Assembly: GCF_029227915.1 (NCBI RefSeq)
Contig: NC_079881.1
Location: 18,267,501 to 18,331,500 of the forward strand
Source of the DNA: Hydractinia symbiolongicarpus
Lineage: Eukaryota; Cnidaria; Hydrozoa; Anthoathecata; Hydractiniidae
DNA: 64,000 nucleotides
Direction: 5' to 3'
In this document: positions 52,101 to 59,400 of the stretch, in pieces
How the letters are laid out: the number at the start of each line of letters is the position of its first letter
Numbering within the stretch: position 1 is the first letter of the stretch
The notes under the pieces: model-generated
The model's input: only the letters and a program-made list of their open reading frames with translations
What the model was told of the DNA's origin: nothing
Databases searched by the model: none
Position numbers and translations under genes: made by a program

Positions 52101-54682
52101 ACATCAACTGTAGATGCTTGTTTTTATCTGCAGACATTCTATCACTATGCTTCAAATAACTGTCTGACAACTACAAGGAAAACATTTATTAGTTTATTAT
52201 GTGTACAAATTTATTTAACAAGAAGTTTTATTGATGACATTCTATTTCAACGGATATTTCGTCTTGTTACTCATATAAATTTGATACCAATAAGCACTTA
52301 TAATTTCTATTTACCTGGCAAGCCTGATTCAGGAAACACATTTCGTAAATAAGGTGAGTTCCAGTCACGATACTAGACAAAATAATAGTAAGAAAAATAA
52401 TAACAATTATTTTAATTTATCACATTTTTTAAATTATAATGTTATTTTACTATATATATATACATATATAATATTAAAAATATATAAGTGGGCCAAAAAT
52501 AAAAAAATAATGAGGTTGACATTGTCTGTCTCTAAATTTGCGTAGACTGATTACTAAATGAGTAACAAAAGTTGAAACACCAAATTCCCCACTTAGATTT
52601 GAAAGACATTTTTATCAAGAAAACCAAATAGTAGATATATATACAGCTCAAATAAGGTCCTGAAAAAACACATTTGTCTTATATAAATAATGAATTTTTT
52701 AATCACAAAATATAATTATTCAACCATAGAAATTGACTTACGTAAAACCGACAGGTTCCCCAACAAAATGTTCTTGGATTGTCATTGTTCAGCCATACTC
52801 CATTGACCTTCACCTTTACACTATATTCAGCATCTTTCTTTGTTGGTTCTGGTCTAGTTTCACATGATATTACAGTTGAAGTACTATCAGTGTCAATTAC
52901 ATCACATGGTAAATATGCCTTTGTCACTTGATTTATAAAGATGACTTCATTTCCACCTTCATACTGATCGGTTGAGAAACCTACAAACAAAAATTTTCAC
53001 ATTAAATAACTATTAATAGCAGATACATTTTATCATGAATCTTTATGTTGATATTTTAATCTATAGCCCAAATTATCTGTGCATGTGCATTTGCATTCGA
53101 TTCTTCTTGATGCAGAATCAAAACATTTCGTCATACTGCAACTAATCTATTTGCTTTAAGTAGCATAGAATAAATTAAAAAATAAAATTTAAGGATCAGT
53201 TTCATCAATTTCCATAGCACTATCGATTCAACGCTATCTCCCTAGCACATTCAGTAGAAGAGGCGATTATACTTTTTTCTTGTATCTTTTATATTTCTAT
53301 TACAGTCGTTTAGTGTGTATTTAGCTTTTAAACTAACTTGGGAACATTTAATGTACAATTAATGGTATGCAATAGCAAAATCGATCTGTAGAAGTTTTGG
53401 AATTTCTGTTAACTAAAACAATTAAACAATAACTGAACATCATCATCATCATCATCATTATCATCATTCTCGGCTTAACGTCTGTTTTCCATGCTAGCAT
53501 GGGTTGGACGTGGTATATTAATGACCCTCTTCCAATCTGATCTAGACTGTGTTAGATCTAAACTCAACTTTCTCTGTATCAAGTCTTATTACTACTTACT
53601 TGCCTTCCCTTAAAAAACATTGTTTTATACTATGTACATATAACATATATTTTACAGTTATATTTCATAGTATATCCCTTTTACTATCCTATTTATTTTA
53701 GTATAGTACATTATGGTACAACGTCAGAAAAATAGCATATCGTTAACATAGAGGGGGTTTTGAGGTAAGTAGCCAATTTGCCATTAATGGAAATAAAAGT
53801 TTAATTGTTGACCTTATTCTTTGTTCTTTTAGATCAAACATTCATATATTAACTAAAATTAAAAAAAAAAATGCTTGTTTGCTGATACATGATGAATTTA
53901 AGCTACCTTAGCTAGCTACATACATTTTAAGTGGGTAGCTAGCTAAGCTACATGTGGGTGACTTAAATATTTAAATATTAAAAGAAAAGAAATAAACCAC
54001 TAGCTTGCTACATACCTTCTCCTCGTATCTTGAGTGGTGTTCCACCACTGATACTTCCAACATTGTTGTCCAAGCGTGAAACACGAGGGAACGCATGACC
54101 TGAATATTTTTAAAACAAAATTCTTAAAAAAAGAACAAATTAATTTTCATTTCCAGTTTGCTAATCTAGATGACGACAAATCCATAATTTAACCAATCTA
54201 TTTGATATTCAAAACCGAAAGCGAAACGAATATTTGATGTACACAACTCACGAAATACACCTAACCTTGAGCGGAGTGAAAAGAACTCCTGGGAATGAAA
54301 TTGATCGCTGATTACAGGAATTACATCCACTCAGGTCCCCCGCATGGCTCAGATCGCTAGAAATTCTTAAACTTTGTATGAGGTTTTTTGTAACTGTTCA
54401 AAATTTAACACTTTTAAACACTGAATGGCCTTATGCAGAGACTGAGTGGTCGAGATTGGGGTTCTCCTTTTAAAAGCTTCTTTTAAGATCTAGCGATCCA
54501 GCTTTTTACAATGGTGGGGCCTAAATTTTATCAAATTTACGAGTGGCGAAAGCGATGGTTCCTGCAACTTCTAAGTCAAGAAATTATTGTTGCTTGCGTG
54601 AATAAAACTTTTGTTTAAAATGTTACTTACAATAATAAAATAGCAAAGGAATAAAACCAATCGCAAATAACCTCATCGCCAT
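16116..54682 (-). CDS. PKHD1L1-like: Gene A: giant fibrocystin-L / cadherin-cohesin-dockerin / MYND transmembrane protein, 5,879 residues
   Basis: 44 exons, by low-high coordinates: 54631-54682, 54016-54099, 52742-52980, 52315-52372, 50951-51041, 50408-50461, 49719-49795, 49070-49180, 48740-48946, 48306-48598, 47746-48000, 47475-47625, 46123-46331, 43465-43765, 42115-42402, 41373-41650, 40707-40956, 40470-40557, 40131-40338, 39385-39913, 39238-39302, 38860-39127, 36671-38767, 35556-36530, 34915-35158, 33653-33847, 31686-33578, 31192-31426, 30636-30806, 29841-30177, 28969-29228, 28632-28812, 27713-28180, 27017-27219, 26424-26600, 25919-26012, 25605-25769, 23755-25187, 22512-23067, 21858-22069, 18487-21201, 17880-18306, 17040-17315, 16116-16285. 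All are GT-AG and in phase; the sum, 17,640 nt, is divisible by three. Order: signal peptide, IPTs, PA14, IPT array, G8, PbH1, G8, PbH1, convertase site (about 3856), four Ig-like repeats, cadherins (4429-4977), cohesin-like, dockerin-like, TM (about 5463-5490), MYND (5830-5865). It is likely a cell-surface or ciliary-coat adhesion receptor (inference). Small unrecognised exons could be missing. Confidence 0.85.
16931..17030. repeat. About 43-bp imperfect tandem repeat, 2.4 units
   Basis: Units read GCTTATCCnAAnCAAAAnAA then ACCC.AAAAGTG. The repeat lies just downstream of the exon 43 donor in the last gene A intron. Confidence 0.5.
17431..17520. repeat. About 35-bp tandem repeat, 2.6 units
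   Basis: Units contain AAAACCACTGGCTAAAGAAA followed by CGTGACTTACAGAG. It lies in gene A intron 42 and has no coding role. Confidence 0.65.
18487..23067 (-). CDS. Gene A exons 39-41 (residues 4429-5589): cadherin repeats, cohesin-like and dockerin-like modules, TM helix
   Basis: Exons 22512-23067, 21858-22069 and 18487-21201. About five cadherin repeats show the family's calcium motifs: CFENES..HATDKD with [45 protein letters not shown] with [24 protein letters not shown]; a fifth, degenerate repeat. A cohesin-like domain ([32 protein letters not shown]) and two dockerin-type calcium loops follow. After about 280 residues of beta-rich sequence, one transmembrane helix ([19 protein letters not shown]) is capped by basic residues ([10 protein letters not shown]). 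Cadherin plus cohesin is the defining combination of the coherin family described from choanoflagellates and early animals. Confidence 0.87.
19715..19920 (-). other. Dockerin-like pair of calcium loops within gene A
   Basis: The first loop is [12 protein letters not shown] with ligand positions D1, N3, D5 and D12, followed by the helix IAFAQSYV. The second is [12 protein letters not shown] with D1, N3, N5, D9 and D12, followed by VTYMMDVM. Two such loops about 45 residues apart, each followed by a helix, are the dockerin type I layout. The pair lies directly after the cohesin-like module. Confidence 0.78.
19910..20310 (-). other. Cohesin-like domain within gene A
   Basis: About 130 residues (roughly 4980-5112) begin [14 protein letters not shown], then [35 protein letters not shown], and end [14 protein letters not shown]. 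The glycine/asparagine opening, 'L.GFD..I.FDS..V' strand pair and 'G.L.IAEL.F' strand fit the beta-sandwich of cohesin modules. Sequence identity is low, so this is a fold-level call. Confidence 0.65.
23153..23300. repeat. 12-bp minisatellite (TTTACACCGAGA), about 12 units
   Basis: Nearly identical head-to-tail 12-bp units; two carry GAAA for GAGA. It lies in gene A intron 38, between the Ig-like and cadherin exons. Open frames across it are artefacts of the period being a multiple of three. Confidence 0.92.
23355..23705. mobile_element. Foldback MITE-like element
   Basis: The left end (TTCGCGGAGCGGAACGGA) and the reverse complement of the right end (CTCCGCGGAATGGAACGGA) are inverted repeats about 300 bp apart. 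Internal copies of GGAACGGACAAG also occur. A more diverged relative appears at about 35215-35465. No target duplication is clear. It lies in gene A intron 38. Confidence 0.55.
23755..25187 (-). CDS. Gene A exon 38 (residues 3951-4428): four Ig-like repeats
   Basis: One 1,433-nt exon carries four diverged repeats of about 110 residues. Each has a QP...V.D / QP...V.V entry, a W.V.ASL strand, L.GN.., a G...FTDL strand, and G.GY.L.F at the end (for example [50 protein letters not shown]). The last repeat ends at a phase-0 donor. Read-through into the intron would add 17 residues before a stop, so a secreted, truncated isoform is possible. The repeats resemble bacterial and eukaryotic Ig-like adhesive repeats; the exact family is not certain. 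Confidence 0.8.
25605..26012 (-). CDS. Gene A exons 36-37 (residues 3865-3950): Ser/Thr-rich linker
   Basis: Two small exons encode a low-complexity, acidic, S/T-rich linker ([16 protein letters not shown]) with several N-x-S/T sequons. It joins the convertase-site segment to the Ig-like repeats. There is no domain I recognise. Phase 1 is kept at both ends. Confidence 0.72.
26424..26600 (-). CDS. Gene A exon 35 (residues 3806-3864): SEA-like segment with a dibasic convertase site
   Basis: The exon reads [20 protein letters not shown] followed by [19 protein letters not shown]. The helix-plus-strand pattern resembles the membrane-proximal segment of fibrocystins, and RRKRR followed by SG is a consensus proprotein-convertase (furin-type) site at about residue 3856 (26448-26462). 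Cleavage would separate the fibrocystin-L part from the cadherin part. Function is inferred from the motif only. Confidence 0.7.
27017..31426 (-). CDS. Gene A exons 28-34 (residues 3188-3805): second PbH1 beta-helix and C-terminal fibrocystin-L region
   Basis: Parallel beta-helix repeats are visible as regular H/N-x-V rungs: [73 protein letters not shown]. Exons 31-34 give the segment after the helix that is conserved in fibrocystin-L ([40 protein letters not shown]). The exon 32 donor at 28632 sits in the first unit of a 39-bp tandem repeat. Confidence 0.87.
28440..28640 (-). repeat. 39-bp tandem repeat carrying the exon 32 splice donor and decayed donor copies
   Basis: GCTAG-type cores recur at about 28632, 28593, 28554, 28516 and 28477, spaced 38-39 bp. 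On the minus strand the first unit is the real donor (GGCTAG, then GTAAGTTT). Later units read GCTAGCTAAGTTT, GCTAGCTAAGGAT, TTAGTAAAGTTT and GCTAGCTGGGG. The period is 13 codons, so the translated units align (LAKFLSTGWSNF). Confidence 0.85.
29315..29570 (+). repeat. (GGT)n microsatellite, perfect for about 116 bp then interrupted
   Basis: Perfect GGT runs from about 29315 to 29430, then continues with TTT, AGT and TGT interruptions to 29570. It is intronic (gene A intron 30). The long Gly, Val, Pro and His frames across it are not genes. Confidence 0.97.
30358..30386. repeat. Perfect 14-bp inverted repeat (palindrome)
   Basis: ACAATTCACGTTGG is followed by one G and its exact complement. 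It lies in gene A intron 29 and could form a cruciform or mark a transposon junction. Confidence 0.8.
31686..33578 (-). CDS. Gene A exon 27 (residues 2557-3187): second G8 domain
   Basis: A single 1,893-nt exon. The acceptor at 33578 is chosen over a nearer AG (beside 33570) because only it keeps phase 2 with exon 26. Landmarks are [70 protein letters not shown] and [20 protein letters not shown], ending [14 protein letters not shown]. Two G8 domains per chain is the PKHD1L1 pattern. Confidence 0.9.
33653..36530 (-). CDS. Gene A exons 24-26 (residues 2085-2556): first G8 domain and first PbH1 block
   Basis: Exon 24 carries the G8 domain typical of PKHD1L1, TMEM2 and CEMIP: glycines are conserved, with [29 protein letters not shown] and [10 protein letters not shown]. 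Parallel beta-helix repeats follow ([46 protein letters not shown]). The RYPIHFHM and H..N.....V motifs are a strong PKHD1L1 signature. Exons 25-26 continue the helix ([36 protein letters not shown]). The acceptor of exon 26 abuts a 110-bp TTTG/TTTA repeat. Confidence 0.9.
33850..33962. repeat. (AAAC/AAAT)n tetranucleotide repeat at the exon 26 acceptor
   Basis: On the minus strand this is a TTTG/TTTA run ending two bases before the acceptor AG of exon 26, so it probably supplies the polypyrimidine tract. Confidence 0.85.
36671..40956 (-). CDS. Gene A exons 17-23 (residues 917-2084): IPT/TIG array
   Basis: About eleven IPT-type repeats can be counted. Exons 17, 19 and 20 hold four (for example [77 protein letters not shown]). 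The single 2,097-nt exon 23 holds about seven more ([78 protein letters not shown]). Exons 21-22 carry a diverged insert. This matches the central IPT array of fibrocystin-L. The array ends directly at the G8 start ([16 protein letters not shown]), which spans the exon 23/24 junction. Confidence 0.88.
40030..40111. repeat. (CAA)n microsatellite, about 27 units
   Basis: A perfect trinucleotide run in gene A intron 19, about 20 bp after the exon 19 donor. The Asn, Thr, Val and Leu frames across it are artefacts. Confidence 0.95.
40676..40692. repeat. 17-bp poly-G tract
   Basis: A G-run on the plus strand (C-run on the transcript) that starts about 15 nt after the exon 17 donor of gene A. Confidence 0.9.
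41373..47625 (-). CDS. Gene A exons 12-16 (residues 508-916): region between PA14 and the IPT array
   Basis: These exons encode the family-specific segment after PA14. It includes a repeated short alpha/beta module ([19 protein letters not shown] in exon 12, [19 protein letters not shown] in exon 16). Such modules in fibrocystin-L pair a helix with an IPT-like strand set. The exon 13 donor is GTAGGT at 46122; choosing it keeps phase 0 into exon 14 ([17 protein letters not shown]). The intron between exons 13 and 14 (43766-46122) hosts a decayed LINE. Confidence 0.75.
44420..45880 (-). pseudogene. Decayed, RT-deleted LINE retrotransposon
   Basis: Minus-strand remnants, in element order, are as follows. 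An endonuclease C-terminal part ([24 protein letters not shown] with a frameshift; [18 protein letters not shown]). Next the EN-RT linker ([37 protein letters not shown]). Last the RT C-terminal tail ([47 protein letters not shown]). The catalytic RT core is missing between about 44840 and 44815. Stops and frameshifts show it is dead. It lies in gene A intron 13, in the same orientation as the gene. The pattern is close to RTE/craniofacial-development-2-like elements. Confidence 0.82.
47142..47282. repeat. Dispersed repeat copy 2 (TAGTCG...CATGGGTTC family)
   Basis: The most complete copy here. It has ACTAGTCGTTAGCCCGTGG, then CATGGGTTCCCCCGTCC, TTTTTATACCGCATT, TTCTCGCTACTGCG, CAGACAGAAAGACGTATAC and TATTATAATATAGAT. 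It lies in gene A intron 12. Confidence 0.6.
47746..48598 (-). CDS. Gene A exons 10-11 (residues 325-507): PA14 domain
   Basis: Features of PA14 are [31 protein letters not shown], and [22 protein letters not shown]14 in fibrocystin-L is a beta-barrel thought to bind glycans. The junction is phase 0, as in gene B. Confidence 0.87.
48740..52372 (-). CDS. Gene A exons 4-9 (residues 126-324): second and third IPT-type modules
   Basis: Exons 4-8 encode a diverged IPT-like module, starting [13 protein letters not shown] and including [11 protein letters not shown] and WVKCQPR. Exon 9 alone encodes a classical IPT ([20 protein letters not shown] ... [16 protein letters not shown]). The exons are small (54-207 nt) and all close in phase 1 or 2, matching gene B. 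Confidence 0.83.
52742..54682 (-). CDS. Gene A exons 1-3 (residues 1-125): signal peptide and first IPT domain
   Basis: The ATG at 54682 opens a short hydrophobic leader ([14 protein letters not shown]). A second in-frame ATG lies two codons downstream, so the true start is ambiguous by two residues. Exons 2-3 give an IPT/TIG domain: [19 protein letters not shown], then [16 protein letters not shown] and the C-terminal strand [12 protein letters not shown]. Gene B has the same layout. Confidence 0.85.
53435..53575 (-). mobile_element. Retroposon tail with (ATG/ATC)n end
   Basis: The run CATCATCATCATCATC is followed by CTTAACGTCTGTTTTCC and ATGCTAGCATGGGTTGGACG. This block is familiar from many marine invertebrate genomes as the 3' tail of non-LTR-type elements; that family link is from memory. 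Read on the minus strand it ends in (ATG)n. It lies in gene A intron 2. Confidence 0.5.
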
Positions 54683-55211
54683 TGGTAACAATCAGAACAT
54701 TGCCTCATTTATTCAAGTTATGTTTTATATTTTCCTAAAATTATAAAAAGTCATGCGTACAATTTGCAAATTTCAAATCGTGATTCACAGCGAAATGCAC
54801 TATTCCATTTTCATTTTCTCATACTTTCAATCAAAAAGGATAATTTGTTGTAATAACAAGTCTTATCGAGGATCGTGTTTAGTAAAATATGAAGTGAATA
54901 TTACTTGTGTTTTAGTCAGGCAAGTTGAGTGCGTTCTCTGTTGATATGCAAAGTGTTCTTAAGTACTACTGAAGACGACTGTCGAAAATGTAGTGTTTCT
55001 CAGTACGATTACAACATGTCTCTTCTTATCGAGAAGGAGCAGGTTATTTTCGCACGGTTCCGAAAGAAGCCAGAACTCAAAGAACAACCGAAAAGAAATA
55101 TAAGGTCTCAAGTATTTACGTGCAGATTACACCATTGAGACTTTTCAAATATCTAGTGAGTAAGGTAATGTGGAACAAACAATCAGAGTGTGATAATAAA
55201 ATTATGCATTA

Positions 55212-55293
55212 CAACCTGGTTCCTAGCACCTCTTTTCTCTTTCTTAATATATCAGAAAATAAAAAGAGACAACAGGTACTGGGAACGAGGTTG
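55212..55293. repeat. Hairpin MITE, 82 bp
   Basis: The ends CAACCTGGTTCCTAGCACCT and the reverse complement CAACCTCGTTCCCAGTACCT match at 17 of 20 positions. The interior is a near-palindrome (TCTTTTCTCTTT / AAAAAGAGA). A half-copy of the same tip (AACCTCGTTCCCAG) occurs near 56483. Confidence 0.7.
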
Positions 55294-56289
55294 AGAACAC
55301 TCAGTTCACCGTATTAACTTAACTACAAGAGGGTCTGTTGATGTGATGTTAGTTAGTTTAAACTACGAATGTCCAGATGCTGATGTTGAAAGAAAAGGTC
55401 GAATATATGACACTAACATGAGAAAAACAATACTTCTCAGCAAAAAGTAAAGAAGTTTACATTACATTTACATTTGGAGCAATAATGCTGTGATGATGCG
55501 TTTGGACTGAAAATGTAAATGATGAAGCCATATCAGTCAGCGAAATTGAATCCCGAAAGAATATTTTTGCACAACACCAAAATGAGAACCCTAGCCTCAA
55601 CCCTGGTTTGAATTTTTAAGAGGCAAAAGAAAAGAAAAAATACAAAAAGTCTATTAAACTCCTCCCGCTCTTAAACGCCCCCTTGAACAGACGGCCCACA
55701 AAGACAATAAACACCTCGGGCATTGAGGCCCTGGGACAAGGTTAAAAGAAATCTCTCGACCTTTTGAAATATGAAATTGAAAAATAAGGGCCTTGAACCC
55801 AAGAACCCAAAATGAGATTTTCAAAATCGCAAGGAAATTATTTTGTCGTGTTTACATTACATAGATTTTTATAAATCGGAGTTGTGCAAACTGCACATGC
55901 GCCATAACTTTTTCAAACATGCGTATTAGCTTTGTGCACATGCGCAATAGTTTCATAGGGAGATCTTGTATGAAAATTTAAAAGGGTCCATGCTACACGT
56001 TTTTTTTTATATAAAAACTAGTTGATAAGAATATTGAAGCTGCGATTTTAGGAAATTAAGAAGTATGTATTTACCCTATGTTCTTTTATAGATTTTACTG
56101 GCATACCTAGATGTATGCTTTTACAAAAACTCCAACACCAACCATTTGTTTCGGTTCCATAAAATCTTTATCACCAACCGAATTTTGAAAGAATACAAAT
56201 AAGAATCCAACTTCAGTTAAAATTTAGATGTTCTGGGAAGATAAACGAGTAACACACGTAAACGTATGAAGTATTTTGTTACAAACGAT

Positions 56290-56432
56290 AAAATAGTATT
56301 TTTTATTGCGTTGCGTGCGTCTCGCTATCACTTTGCGTCACGGCAGACGTATATTATATATGTATACTATATGTATACTGTATGTAATCTATGTTATAAT
56401 ATACGTATACCTATATTATAATATAGATTCAT
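56290..56432. repeat. Dispersed repeat copy 3, 3' part
   Basis: It shares TTTTTATTGCGTTGCG, TGCGTCTCGCTA, ACTTTGCG, CAGACGTATA and the terminal TATTATAATATAGAT with the copy at 47142-47282. The TAGTCG/CATGGGTTC start is missing. Confidence 0.5.
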
Positions 56433-59400
56433 CGGCAGGTTAATTTACCTACTACGAAATTTTGACGACGTATTGTCTTTTAACCTCGTTCCCAGCTCTC
56501 CGACTCCATAAAAAAGATAAAAAGCGCAAACATGTCTCTCCGCTAAGAGACAATTGACGAAAACCAACTTATCTACAACCACAAATTTATCGAACTTACA
56601 AATTTAGTGGAAATTTTTCATTTTCCTAACACAATGTGTTCTAGAATTAACTCTCAACGGGAAATATGTTTGACGAATAGATACCACCCATATGACACAA
56701 AACTTTTTTTTAAAAAAATTTTACTTAACACTTATTATTGGCGACAATTTGAAGGTTAATGAATATTCCTGACACACGACAAGCTGCTTTGCTACGAAGC
56801 TTATACAAATGAAATCAGAAAACCTTCTTCATAATTTCCTGTTATCTAAATTCTTCCACCACACCTCTGTGTTCATCTTTGTCTTCCTAAATCTTCTTGG
56901 AAAGACGATTTCTTGTTTGACCCCAAAGTAAACACTTCATATCACCGTATTAAAAACATTAAGAATTTCATAAATTAATTCGCTTTTACACACTGTTAAA
57001 CTATCATTTAGTAAAAAGAGAGAATTATCAAAAGGGACAACAATTTATCTATTTTCGTCTTTTGAATTTTTAGCGCTATTTAAAGATGAAAGAGACAATC
57101 CGCTCCCAATGGTAGCAATCTGAATTAAATAGTAAATTAAAAACTTGAACCTATAAGGAATACCATCTTAATCACAGGATAAGTAGATTAAAAAATGAAA
57201 TATTACCTGAGGTCAACAGTATAAACCCAGCTTGCAAGGTCGGTCTGATCGAGAGTAATATTTCTCGGCAGAGATAGATAAAACAGTTTATATTGTATTT
57301 ATTAACTGATAACTATTTTGTTTGGATTTGTAGAACCCAGGATTATTTTCTAAAGATTTGTTTACAGGTTTTGTTAAAAAAAATAACGTTGATTAAATAA
57401 AAACCTTCTTTCGAATTTTCTGCATTTGGATTATTCTTCCCGCCATTTGTTTTGACATGTCGACAAAAAATACAACCGTGTAAGCGCAGTTAATTTTTGT
57501 TTGTTACAACTCTCCTTTTGTTCATTTCGAATCTTCGTAGAAAACCTTAATCCCAGGGAATGTAGTGTTTAAAGGGGCTACGAACCCGTTAAAATGCTCA
57601 CATTCCGTATACCCCGCGCACATATTAAAAATCCGGCGAACGCGCTTCGCGCAATGAACAGACCGGCGCACTTTGCTCGCTGGTTCAATATTTTTTTTCG
57701 AAAAGTATATAACAAAGAAATATTTCAGCAATACTCATTCTAGATGAAAACATGACCAAAACTGGTGAAGATAAAAATTCTAGATATATCTATATGTTCG
57801 AGACTGTAAATTACATACATGCCGGAAAAATAGCCATTACCTTAAAAGATTGATCAAGAAAAAAAAAGGGCTGTTCGTTTGGTTTTTTTTCAAAGGGTTG
57901 GTTTTAGGCTTTTGAATGCAAAAAAAGGCTTTCCTAGAGTAAAATCTATCTTTATATATCTACTATCCCCTTCCTTCCTTAGCCTAAAAAACAATTTTTA
58001 TAGTTAGTTGAAATGTTAAATCGGTGTATTTTACACTTAAACTTTGAAACTCAAATTATTTGAACCGCAAACTCAAAATACTGAAAATATATAACACTCA
58101 GCCTAATCGAAAGCCATCCTAGATAATTCCACCGTTTTCATGTTTGTTGATTATTTTTAACATATTTAAAAGTATGGTCTACAAGAATCTAACTTGAATT
58201 TAAATGCCACTTGAATGGAACGATGCTTGAGGATTTTTTGCGAAGGTTAAATCCGCGATACGTGCAACATTTTATGCTTTGAAGTTTATCGTGTTTATAA
58301 TTTGCGAAATATAGCGCAGTACTTTTTTTTGATAACGTGCGATGAAGAGTGGGGAGAAGAGTGAGACACTGTATATTACAAACACGGTATATTAAAAACA
58401 ACAAAAGAAAAAAAAAGAAAAAAAGGAAAATGATTAAAATAAATAAAATGGATTTGACTGGAAATGCTAAACAAATATATATTATAAAAAATATATATAA
58501 ACTTGAAAGAAGATATATTCCTCCTTAACATATACATAAAACAAAGGTGATAATTAAAACACGTCTACCTGTCCCAAACAATCAAAGTGTATTTTAATTT
58601 AGTTAATTTTATTTTTTCAACCGAGAAATTTATTTCCATAATTAATTAAGAACAACATAATTAATTTAACAGCTTTGCACACACCTGATTAAAACTGTGA
58701 ATTTTCATTCATTTAAATGTGTCATGAATACTGTTGGATATAAATCTAAATTTTCCCTTTTTGAATTAATTAAACTGAAGGATTAAGAAAATACCCTTAT
58801 CCAAACATCTCTCAAAACATATCGAAAATTGGAAGGTTTAACATCCTATTTCTTGTTTAGGTAAATGAATAAAATACTTTCAAAATTGAAAAAAAAAATA
58901 ATTAAGATTAATTAAAATTATTAAGCGTTGTGGTAAGTTAATTTTCTCTACCATACTGTTCAATTAAGCCTCGTATATTATTCATTTAGCGCTTCAATAG
59001 TGAATTGGACTGGTCTTTTATTTAAGCTAAAGGTGAACCATTTATTAGATGTGTATCGGCACGTGAAGTCATTCTTGCTTTGAAGTTATGCCGACATTAA
59101 TAATTAAAACTAGCTAGTACTTAGTCCTCGGATATTCATTAAATTTATTAAATACCCCTCGTTCGTTACCAGATCTCTCTGTTTCTTCATTGGAATGGTC
59201 TGATATAAATATATATATAATAAATAAATAGACCTGGGAGCGAGGGCGCGGTCCTGCTGACGTAGAACTAATACGCACATTTACATTTTAATGCGCATTT
59301 GATTCACGTTCTGGCAATAAATTCTTGTTGCTGTGGGAACAAAATAAAGTGTATTCCATCTTCTTTTAGCCCCGTAGAAAGTAAAATCGTTGGTCGGAGT

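Noticed and set aside
54753-55317. Three plus-strand open frames upstream of gene A that might be a divergent gene
   Set aside because: No recognisable domain, no consistent splice joins, and the last overlaps a hairpin MITE.
57522-57731. 69-codon minus-strand frame in a less AT-rich patch
   Set aside because: Unusual composition, but no family match and no flanking exons; possibly repeat-derived.
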